Assembly (NCBI GenBank): GCA_018398765.1
Contig: JAHBMJ010003549.1
Span: 42,712 to 72,711, forward strand
Direction of reading: 5' to 3'
Origin: Chromera velia
Taxonomy: Eukaryota; Sar; Chromeraceae
Length of the DNA stretch: 30,000 nucleotides
The notes under the pieces are model-generated. The model made no database searches. It saw only the letters and a program-made list of their open reading frames with translations, and was not told where the DNA came from. This document shows positions 11,089 through 20,455 of the stretch, in pieces (positions within the stretch are counted from its first letter, which is position 1; each line of letters starts with the position of its first letter). Both the position numbers and the translations under genes were made by a program.

Positions 11089-11550
11089 GCAGCTCTGTTG
11101 GGTGATGACGAAGAAATGGGAGAGGGCGGTGATGAGTGGGAGGAGGATCTCGAGGGAGACGGGGAGGGAGAAGATGGGGAGGAGGAGGAGGACGGCATGG
11201 CCCCCGTCTCCCTGACGGCTCTTGAAGCACTGTGCTCTGCGAGGCGTGAGTCAGTCAATATACATGCATGCATGCCAACATGCTTGCAGCCCTTTCTGTG
11301 TTTGTGTGAGTGTGTGGAACTGCAATTGCATCGATTTGTTTTTGTTCCGCCACGTGTCTGTCAATGTGCCTGTCTGTGACGTGATACTGTGGAAGAGAAA
11401 GAAAAAGAAAATGACAATTCACCCAGGGGGTCTCTTTCTCCCTCTTGCCACCTCATCGGTCACTCCCTGTGTCTTTGGTGTTTCTCCGACCTCGTCCTTC
11501 TCTCTTTCTCCTCTCTTCTCATCTCCGGCTGTGCAGCCAGACAGGTGAAG

Positions 11551-11590
<40 letters not shown>

Positions 11591-14500
11591 CAAGTATACT
11601 CTTTCGTCGCTGTGTGTGCGTGTATGAGTGTTTGCAGCGGCAGCTGAGGTCTCTGACGTTTCTTTGGAGACCGCGGCTTCGGTCCTCTTCGGGATTCCCT
11701 CCTTTCTCTTGATGGAGAGGTCCGACGCTCTGCAGCAAGAGGTGGGTGTGCGGGTGTGTGCATTTTCGAAGGGAAAGGAAAGGACAGAGGAAATGGACGG
11801 AGTGGAAGGGTCTATTTCGATTCTGGCTTACCTCTGTTGCTGTTTTTCTGCATTGCTGCATGACGTGTCCCTGTTCTGTTCTTGTCATTGTAGTCTCTTC
11901 TCTGTGCCCCCGCCTGCAGATGGACCCACGGATCCTCCGCATGTTTCTACCATGCGTGTATTTTCATACAGAATTCTCGTGTATTTTCATACAGAAAAAA
12001 GAATTCTGTATGAAAATAAGCGCTGTGCCCCCGCCTGCAGATGGACCCACTGATCCTCCTCCGCATGTTTCTACCATGCATGAAGCGGTGCTTTCTTTGA
12101 TCACACTCTTCAGTGTTCATGCTGACCATCATCTGCCCCCCCCCCCTGCAGGTCGAGAGGGCACACGGGAAGTTTGTGAAGAGGTACCGAGGGAGGGAAC
12201 TGTTGAGAGCCGAAATTCCGCAATTTCGGGTTCTGAAGAGAAAAATGGAGGTACGCAGGAAGAGATGGGAAAGGTTCGAGATCTAAGTTGAAACATGGAA
12301 GGAAGCAAAATGGAGTCAACACATTATTTGGGATTGCCACAGGGCTCGTGTGAGGTAACGCATGCAGAGAGTTAGGCATTTCAGAGACATGTCCACAAAA
12401 GCAGAAGCCAACGCTTTGATGAGAGGAGAAATCCTTTCCGTCTCTTCGTGTGTTGATTCAAAAACATACACACCGCTCATCTTCTTGTCACCCCCGCCTG
12501 CCTGCCCCTCTGCTTGTCTACAGAGAGCTCGTCGCTCTGCTGACACGGAGACATTGAGGGAGGCTGAGCGAGAGGGTGGGCGTGCCGTGATGAAGCTCCT
12601 GCTCCCAAAGGGCAGAGAAGCCAAGTTGCTTGGTCTGGCTCAGGACGCTGTGGACGCCCTTGGGGGGGAAGGGAAAGCGTTCGTGTCGTCTTTGTGCTCC
12701 TCTCCGGGGGGAGGAGCGGGAGGTGGACGTTGGAAGGATAGAGACAGGTACATGGGAAGGGGGGGCGGTGAAGTCAAGCCAGTATTTGTTCGGTCAAGTA
12801 TTGGAATGTTTGGATAGATTTGGTTTGATTCGGGTTGAGAGTGGTTGTAGGATTCCCCTTCCTTCCTTCTCCTCGACATTGTTTGTTTGGGGGTGGACAG
12901 GTTTTGGTTATCTTCTTTTTTTTCCTTTCCTTACTGGTTGGGGCGTTTGTTCATGGCGGTTTTCTTTTTTTTTGTGGCCTGTTTGACTTTTGCCCTTTTA
13001 TCCCTCTCTCTTCCGTTCTTTCCCTTTTTCATTTTGAAGAAGCATTTGTATTTCCTGAAGGGAGGATTTTCGTCGTTTCGAGTTTCTGGGGCAACACGCT
13101 ACTTGTAGGTGTGAGGTGTGTTTCTGTGAGTAAGTCTGTTCGTGTTGTGATCGAATAGAGAAACGGAAAGAGGGCACCACCCTGCTGTCATCTTATGAAT
13201 GGAAGGAGGTGTGTGAGAGTGTCTGCAGGGGAAGTGGGAGGGAATCCTCAGGTTCTGATGGGGAGAGGGGAAGGGGAAGGGGGGGGAGAAGAGACACACC
13301 CGAAACTGGAGGGTCTTCTCGCTTTGGGTGAGTGTGGAATGAATCTATGTATCAAATGTCATGTGTGGATGGACTCTTGTCATCGTGGAACACCACCGTG
13401 TGCAGTCTCTTACACAGGGGAAAAGCTGGTCATGCGATTCGTTCTTGGTTTGTGTGATTTGTGTGACGTGACAGAAGGGCGGAGACTTTGATGCATCGGT
13501 AGGAACCGTCGGCGCATTTCTTTTTGCCTTTCATCCGTGAATCATCTTCTATTTCAGTTCATCCATTCACTTTAGCATTTTTTCTTTTCTCCATCTTTTC
13601 TCTTGATTCATTTGAGCTCAGCTCTCCGGCCCTGGCACCCCCCTCGTTCTTCTTGAGCTCCATATCTTCTTCCCCATTTGAATACGCTCGGATGTTGGAA
13701 GTTGAAGTTTCGCTTTGGAGATGATTGTGTTGTCCGCATGCAGGGGTGTGCGTCGAGTGGCGCTGGATGAATTGACGATCGGCACCACCTACTCCGGGGG
13801 GGCGTCCTCCCTGATGAGTGGGGCGACACCGTCGGGGTGGGGGGGGAAGCGGACAGGGGGTAAGGGAAGAGGGGGGCTCTGTGTGGGGTTGGATATCTTC
13901 GAGGAGTTCTACCCTGCAGGTGAGAATATATTTGCATGGATAAATATTCTCATTGGGTTCGGCTGGGACGTCTGGGAGGAATTGAATTTCTTCTACGGAA
14001 GGGAGATTGTCCTGAATGAATCCTGCCTCGTGTTTTCTCTCTCTCAGTTCCGACGTCGCCTTCTTCCCTCCAGTTCTTTTCGCCAGTATTTTCCTTACGG
14101 CATCTTTACAGGGAAGCTGCGACCAGTTATTAATTTTTGCTGTGTCCCCTCATCTGCTTCATTTCTTGCACGTACTGCAGCCGTCGCAGCATTTCGGGAT
14201 TTGGAGCCGTCAACGAAATTGGAAGAGGAAGAGGAGCGCTCCCGCAAGTAGGAAGGGAAAAGCTAGGGAGAGGTACCGGGCATGTATGTTTGGTGTTTAG
14301 GGACATGCACCTGCTTTTTTGATGTAGAGGGACGTTTTCTTCGATCTCTTTGAGAGGCCTCGGTTGGCGTATTTATTCGATCTTCCTCCTGCGTTCCTTC
14401 CTTTCTTCCTTCGCTCACTCCTTTCTTCCTTCGTTCCTTCATTCGTTCCTTCCTTCCTTTCTTCCTTCGTTTCTTCCTTCCTTCCTTTCTTCCTTCGTTT

Positions 14501-17500
14501 CTTCCTTCCTTCCTTTCTTCCTTCGTTCCTTTCTTCCTTCCTTTCTTCCTTCGTTCCTTCTCACTTGATCATTCTGCAGAGGTGTCTCGAAAGTGACCGG
14601 TGGGGGCCGCGCTTCTGCTTCTTCTTCTTCTTCGCCCACCCGTGGCATGGAAGAGGGGAGAAGGGGGGGTTCTCTGAAGGAGGAGAGGGAGAGGGACAGA
14701 AGAAAGAGGCAGGGGGGGGGAGACATGCGGGAGGACGAGAAGAGGAGGAGACAGTATGAAGAGAAGAAGGATGGAGAGAGGAGGAGGAAGGAGATGGACA
14801 AAGACGGCAGTGAGAGAAGACGCCAATTGGTCGAGAATTCCTCCTCTTCCCTTCCCTTTTCTTCCAAGGAGAAGGAAGGGAAAGGGTCTGCTGGTTTCGG
14901 TGGCGTTGGAGCAGGGCTGTCTTCTGTGTCCAAGGTTGACTCCTCTTCTCTGCCTCCCCATCTTCTATTCGCCATAAAATGCCGGTATGTGCGTTTTCTT
15001 CTTTTTCTTTCCTTCCTCGATCTTCACCCTCCTTGCCCTCAATTCCTTCTGGTCGGTCGAAAGAAGACCGACCCCCAGATTCTGACGAGACGCCACCGGC
15101 CTGGCTGGTTGGCAAGGAAAAGGCCTCACTCACTCTGCACGACAGATGATGCTGAGGGTGTTATAGGGATATGATTCAAAGAGAGAGATGGGAAAACCAA
15201 GTGGGAGGGGAATCTTCATTGGTTTGCCTTCCTCCCTTCTCTCCTATCTGTCCTTTTGGCTCCTCCTCTTCCTCTTCCTCGGAAGTGGAGCTTGGCGTGA
15301 GTGAGTAAGTAGCTCTCTTTCGCCTCGATCGCTCTCTTTCATTGGCCGTTTCCTTCTTTCCTTGTGTGTTTCCTGGCGGCATGTGCTTCGCTCATGTTTG
15401 CTTATTCTGCAGAACATATTGAAAAGACGGCAAAGAAAAAAGTAAACGATTTGTGTGTCCTGTCGTCCTTCGGTAACGCTTCGTGTCACACATTTTCCCC
15501 ATGCATCTTCCGGTCTTTCTCTTGCATGCTGATTTTCTTTTGGACATTTCAACTGGATGATTGTGTCTCGTTGTGTTGTGTGGTTTTCCTTTTCTCTACA
15601 GGCAGAAGGAGAAGGATTCGGGTGACAACAAGGTAGGGCAATTTGGGGGTTTGAATTTGGGTAGCCGTCTCCTCCGTCGTTCTTTTGAGGAGGATGATTC
15701 AGACAAAGGAGAAGAGTACGCAGGAGAGGAGGAAGACGATCAGCCTGCAACCTCCAGCAGAGGACTTTCTAAGGGAAGAAACGGAGCACACGCGTCCGAA
15801 CGAAACCGTACCAATGGATTATTCGGAAAAGAACAAAAGAACGATACAGCAGAGGACAGAGACGTGTTTCAAGGTAGAACAGAACAAAGACGCATGCCCC
15901 CCAACTCCCCACCCATGAACAGAAAAGCGCGTCGGCCCCTGAGTCGCAGTGTCAGCCGCTCGAGTTGGAGCCGGTCACCCCCCCCTGTCAGAGGCCGAGG
16001 AGCCCAAAGCCCCCGGACACACAGAGGAGGCCTGAGAGGATGGGGGGATCTGGACAGAGACAGAAGCAGAAGCAGAAGCGAGAACAGTCGTGCCGATTCT
16101 CCAAAAAAGAAAGCGCCCCTGATGACAAAAAGGAGGCCCGGACAGCATCCTGCAGAAGCGCTCCGCGATGATTTTGAAGAGAGAGAAAGAGAAAGGGAAG
16201 CAGAAGAGAAAGAAAGACAAAAACGACTCGGTGTTGGTGGCTCTTCGAGACATGCCGTGGCCCTTCCGGGTTCCGTCGCCCCACAGGAGGCCCTAAAGCT
16301 GAGGATGCAACAAATGCTCAGCAGCCAGAGTGAGTGAGTCAGTGAGTGAGTGAGTGAGTGAATCAATGGAGGTGTTATTCATGGAAAGTGAGGCAGGCAG
16401 TAAGGAACAAAATTACGCACACAGAGAGAAAGCAGGAGGCACGAATGCGTTCGGACCGAGGCCACCAGCACCCGTTCACGCACGCTCCAGAGCGGTTCAA
16501 GTAGAGGGATGGAACAATCCCGGCTGGCTCTTGAAAGAAACTCTAGGCTCTTCTTGATTATTTATTCCTGCCGTCAATCAATCAATGGGTCCAACCCTCG
16601 TTCGTTCTTTGACCTGTTTCCTCTCGGCTTGCGAACTGCTGCACTCACTGCCTTTCCTCTTTTTCTTGTTATTACCCTCCGACAGACAGACAGACACACA
16701 ACGTCGGACACAAACTTTCCCCTCCCCTCCCCTCCCAGAATTCATTTTTTAAAAATGCAGCTATTTTGCACTGAACTTCCTCTTCCTCCTTCCGCTCCTC
16801 TCTCTGTCTTCTCGCTCGAGCAGACAGACCCTCGATGCAGCTTCTCTCTCTCTCTGTGATCAACCAAACCCACTCACTCACTCACTCATTCACTCACTCA
16901 CTCATTCACTCACTCACTCACTCACTCACTCATGCATTCACTCACTCACTCACTCACTCACCCACTCACTCACTCACTCACTCACTCACTCTACATGAGA
17001 CAATCAACTGCTTCACAGACTGCACGCATCCCTCCCTCCCAACCTCCAAACTTGCTTGCAGTTGAGAAGAACAAGACCCTTGAGGAGAAAAAACGGAGAG
17101 AGCGTCTAGAGCAGGAACGGGACGACAGGCAGAAGATCAGAGAGAAGGCAGAGGCAGCAGCAAGGTCAGACAATTTAACCAGACAGGCAGGCAGACACAC
17201 AGGAGAGCGGTGGGGGAGCAGACAGACTGACGGAGACAGAAAAATATTTGGACTTCGAGACTAAAAGACAGAGAGGAAAAGAAAAGACCGAGAGAGAGGG
17301 ACGAGTTGCCCGAAAAAACTATGCCGATACGCGAAAAACATGGAAAGTCAGCCAAGTAACGTGAGAGAGAGAGACAGAGAAACAAACGCACAGACAGGGG
17401 GACAAGACGAACAAGTGCGGAAACTCACAAAAAGTCAGACTAGTACGTAGAGAGACAAAAAATATATACCCATCTGAATTTGTTATATTGTTTGGTTTAC

Positions 17501-18183
17501 TATCTGACTTGACTGACTGACTGACTGAAGGAAGGAAGGAAGGAAGGAAGGAATAAATGAATGAATGAATGAATGAATGAATGAATGATATGAATGAATG
17601 AATGAATGAATGAATGAATGAATAAATAAATGAATAAATGAATGAATGAATGAATGAACAAATGAATGAATGCAGGGGGGGTCTCCACCGATCGACCGAC
17701 CGTCACGACCCCCTGCAAGCCGAGGAGGAGGCGCGGCTGTCTGCTGCAACCAAAAGAGAAAGAGACAAAGATGAAGATTCTGGGAGAGGGCGGGGAGCTT
17801 CAGCAGAGAGGGAGAGGGGGTGGAGAAGAAGCAGGAGTCGAGAGAGGGATAGGGACAGAGACAGAGAGAGGGACAGAGACAGAGACAGAGACAGAGAGAG
17901 GGATAGGGACAGAGACAGAGACAGAGAGAGGGACAGGGACAGAGACAGAGAGAGGGGCAGAGACAGAGACAGAGACAGAGAGAGAGACAGAGAGAGGGAC
18001 AGGGACAGAGACAGAGACAGAGAGAGGGACGGGGACAGAGACAGAGAGAGGGACAGGGAGAGAGACAGAGAGAGAGACAGGGACAGGGACAGGGACAGAG
18101 ACAGACAGAGGGATAGAGACAGGGGCAGAGACAGAGATAGAGACAGAGACAGATATACGGAGAGGCATGGAAGATTTCGATGA
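7797..18183 (+). CDS. CLASRP/SWAP2-type SR-related splicing factor (20 exons)
   Basis: My exon model, with every junction in phase: 7797-7883, 8421-8518, 8856-9189, 9473-9545, 9883-10048, 10223-10317, 11093-11245, 11638-11741, 12152-12250, 12524-12747, 13229-13327, 13744-13919, 14048-14085, 14181-14272, 14580-14984, 15167-15200, 15413-15441, 15602-16329, 17062-17164, 17676-18183. It totals 3645 nt, 1214 residues plus TGA. The N-terminus (GMEVIRKRAERRTEFY, then MPCHGDPENLVDKYDVR and NYESFKYLLEAKKFG) matches the SWAP N-terminal DRY_EERY domain of CLASRP (KKRAERRREYY, DRFDVR, NYERYRGLV). Exons 18-19 match its QRLQMKALLQ and Lys/Glu-rich coiled region. Exons 18 and 20 are RS- and RD/RE-rich. The family acts in nuclear alternative splicing and binds CLK kinases. 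Exons 13 and 16 and the exon 3 border are the weakest parts; the exon 3 acceptor lies in an inserted palindromic element. Confidence 0.8.
8782..8935 (+). repeat. Palindromic mini-insert between two 52-bp copies of CLASRP exon 3
   Basis: Copy 1 is 8782-8833 and copy 2 is 8884-8935. They differ at one base (GTTAAC against GTTGAC). The 50-bp insert 8834-8883 contains TTATTTTCATA and, reversed, TATGAAAGTAA around GAATTC, making a near-perfect hairpin. The copy offset is 102 bases, so both copies are in the same frame and the peptide PEFRMPCHGDPENLV would appear twice if the whole stretch were exon. Confidence 0.9.
8856..8871 (+). promoter_or_regulatory. 3' splice sites supplied by the palindromic insert
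   Basis: TTATTTTCATAAG ends at 8855 and CTGTATGAAAG ends at 8870. Either gives an exon beginning with the third base of a codon, which is what exon 2 (ending with two leftover bases at 8518) needs. The apparent older site, gttatag at 8738, is out of phase and meets a TAA after six complete codons. I infer that the insert now provides the working acceptor. Confidence 0.5.
10980..11088. repeat. (TG)n tract next to the exon 7 acceptor
   Basis: About 110 bases of TG with CGTG interruptions end directly in ttgcag at 11092, so this microsatellite forms the whole region where a polypyrimidine tract would be expected. Confidence 0.9.
11537..11544 (+). other. Candidate 8-nt microexon in CLASRP intron 7
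   Basis: A strong pyrimidine tract and gtgcag are followed by CCAGACAG and then gtgaag, so an 8-nt exon is bounded by good splice signals. It is left out of the main model: including it shifts the frame and brings exon 8 to a TGA within its length. If used, it would act as a poison exon. Confidence 0.3.
11551..11591. repeat. (CT)n tract in CLASRP intron 7
   Basis: An almost pure CT dinucleotide run with one TTT interruption lies just after the candidate microexon. Confidence 0.85.
11902..12079 (+). repeat. Palindromic mini-insert between two 54/57-bp copies in CLASRP intron 8
   Basis: Copy A is 11902-11955 and copy B is 12023-12079. They differ by one substitution and a 3-base indel. Both carry the acceptor cgcctgcag. 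The 67-bp insert 11956-12022 holds TATTTTCATACAGAA twice in one direction and GAATTCTGTATGAAAATA once in the other. Copy A is bounded by cag at 11919 and by a GT donor formed by the first bases of the insert at 11956, defining an optional 36-nt phase-0 exon (MDPRILRMFLPC). Confidence 0.9.
14393..14566. repeat. (CTTC)n polypyrimidine repeat before exon 15
   Basis: About 170 bases of CTTC/TTCC units with CG interruptions fill the 3' end of the intron and act as its pyrimidine tract; the acceptor is at 14579. Confidence 0.85.
16866..16992. repeat. (ACTC)n array in CLASRP intron 18
   Basis: This is a regular ACTC tetranucleotide run, the same unit as the intergenic array at 4450-4927. It lies between exon 18 and exon 19; the acceptor follows at 17061. 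Confidence 0.9.
17518..17672. repeat. (GAAG)n and (GAAT)n array touching the last CLASRP acceptor
   Basis: A short GGAA run is followed by GAAT repeats with a few variants. The array runs straight into the 3' splice site gaatgcag at 17675, leaving no pyrimidine tract. Confidence 0.9.
17826..18162 (+). repeat. GACAGA-type hexanucleotide repeat coding for the RD/RE tail
   Basis: Imperfect GACAGA/GAGAGG units encode an Arg-Asp/Arg-Glu dipeptide tail of about 110 residues in the last CLASRP exon. Because the unit is stop-free in most frames, other frames on both strands are also open; those are shadows. Confidence 0.9.
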
Positions 18184-19850
18184 TTGACCGTGAGTCGCCA
18201 AAGGCCGACATGTCACTGCGGCGTTTCAATTCTTTGCTGCATTCGTTGATCAAATGACAAAACTTGCTTCAAAAAGAATTGTCGTGTACGTATACCATTG
18301 AAATTGATGAATAATGAAACTAAATTCCAGCAGATCAAAGATTAAAATGATGATTAAGATTATGCACCTAGTTCATTGATTTTCGTATTCAATTGAATTG
18401 AGCTAGGAATTGAGGCAGTTGAAGCCAGCTAGTGGGCACACCATTTGGGCTCTGGCCAAGTGCGGGGCATATAAGTTACAGTGTTACAGTGATGCAACCA
18501 GTTGGGTGAATGCTTCGGGGAGTATGAGGGGGTATTGGTAGATGACCGGTTTGAACTATAAAATACAGGCTCGCAAGTTATGAGTTGCAACCGCATGCAC
18601 ATGTTTACATGCGTTTATCTATAAGTGTACAATTTTATACATGGCCCTTTCGGAGTACTAGGCGGAGTAAATGTATAATTAAATGAGAATGAGCTGCCCT
18701 CTGGTACCTCAGGGGACCTCTGGGGCGAGATGTAGCGAGATGTATATAATTCGTAATAGTTTACGCCTCTGTGTAAGTTGATTCAAAGATATATTTTAAA
18801 TTCAAATTTTTTGGAATTTTGGTGACATTGTAACAGATAAAGACCGAGATAGACAGAGATATACAAAGATAAATACCGCCTCCCCCCGCGGGCCGCCGGC
18901 TCCCTAAATTAGCTAGTAAATTAGTATGCAACTAGGTCGTATTTTAGAAAAGGCATGAAAAGGCTTTGTAAGAAGTAAAATAGAAATGCTATGATTGATC
19001 ACTGTGTCGCAATCAAGACAAATCAGATCTAGAAGGAATCTGACAGGCAGAAGAACAAAAAATTTATAACATCTGATTTGTTCCGTGCCTCAGCTAGGTC
19101 GTTTTCTTAATAGAGACATTAAACAGCTAGCTGTATTACATATCGACAGAAGATGCTGCGTATATTGGGGCCGCATTGGTACATGTTGCTAACAACTTAC
19201 TGTATACATGTATTGGGTATAGCCTTTAATAATCGAGGCTAGGATCGAGGTTTTTATTATGTATGTCGTGTCCCCATATATGACTCAATAATATGAGGGG
19301 CAGATCTAGCTTAGTTTGTCCGAAGGTTCCACTTTTTCCTGTTGTTCGCAATTTTATAGCATAATTTCTAGGAGCAAGCTGATTGATCACTTTTCACTGC
19401 ACAGTTTATCATGTGTGGTTTCAAAAGCTATAGCCTTATTTTCTGATAACTTAATTTTTTTTTTAATGCATTCTGCTTTGTCCCTCCTGTCCAGCCGCCT
19501 TATGATATCCAGACAGAAGGTAAAGCGAGGACAAGAACCTAGGGAAGGTTAAGAGAAGAAACGTGAGCAACACTAATTTAAGCAGCACCTTACAAGTTCA
19601 CATAAACCAGGTCTCAATCCTACTTTAACTCTAGGAGGTTCTATTAAGCTTTGTCTTCAGACTTCTTCCGACTCCACATGAATCCGACTCTATAGATTTA
19701 ACTAGAGATTCAATAACTTTGGCTGACTTCAACTCGAACCTGCCGTAGGATATTGCTGAGACAACATGTTGTTAAAGAGGCCAAACGTTGACTTGTACGC
19801 ATGCGAAGGTCTAGAGGGCGGCGCCATAGGGTAAGACTCCACAATTCGCT
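18184..19850. other. AT-rich intergenic spacer, no gene recognised
   Basis: The CLASRP 3' flank turns AT-rich near 18240. I see no exon-like GC segment, tRNA fold or clear terminal inverted repeat. An open frame at 19316-19552 has no recognisable feature. Confidence 0.5.
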
Positions 19851-19856
19851 TAATTC

Positions 19857-19904
19857 ATGCATGAACAAGCATGACCCCGAAAAGCAAAGCGGGGGGTACT
19901 TACA
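19857..19904. repeat. Intergenic hairpin repeat, copy 1
   Basis: GCATGA, then CCCCGAAAAGCAAAGC, then GGGG and TACTTA, with a CCCCG/CGGGG stem. A close relative occurs at 27058-27113. Both copies lie a few hundred bases upstream of a plus-strand gene. Confidence 0.6.
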
Positions 19905-20455
19905 AAATATTCTATCCGAGAGCCCCCTTACGCGCTGACAAACCTTGCGCGCATGCTGCTCGCATGCATACAGTCGCCAAAAAAAGGCCCTAAAAAGCAC
20001 TGGAAAGTTGAGGGGGCATTTATTCGTTGTAGTGTACGAGGGAAGATGGATTTCGCACTTTCTGGAGTCGTTCGTACACTTGCGTGCGTCAGATAGATGC
20101 ATCAATCGCAGAAACGAGAATTTTCGGAGGCGCACGAATTGTGTGCTCGCGCGGCCATACATAAAAAGTTTTGTTATGCAGTGGCAACATGTTGATCGTC
20201 GATCGATCGCACGCCATCTAACAATTTAAGTATAAACCTACCTTCACTGCCTCTTGTTTGCATTGAAGGGCACGCCCTTCAAAATTAGCTACTGCTCTAT
20301 GTCTGCTGTTTGTATGTGAAATGAACCGTACGGTGCCTGTAGTACTATCATCCTGTATGCTCGCTACTCAGATGGTTGTTTGGTGATTCAGCAGTGAATT
20401 CAGTGAGTCAGGCTATCATGTTCTCTTTGCACTGCTCTGCTCTGCTCTTGCTAAG

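Noticed and set aside
10500-11273. Minus-strand open frame with long His-Thr runs
   Set aside because: It is a shadow of the (TG)n microsatellite and the acidic exon 7 of CLASRP.
17483-18253. Long minus-strand frame rich in Cys/Leu/Pro opposite the last CLASRP exon
   Set aside because: It is the mirror of the GACAGA hexanucleotide repeat, which lacks stops in most frames, and it has no complex sequence of its own.
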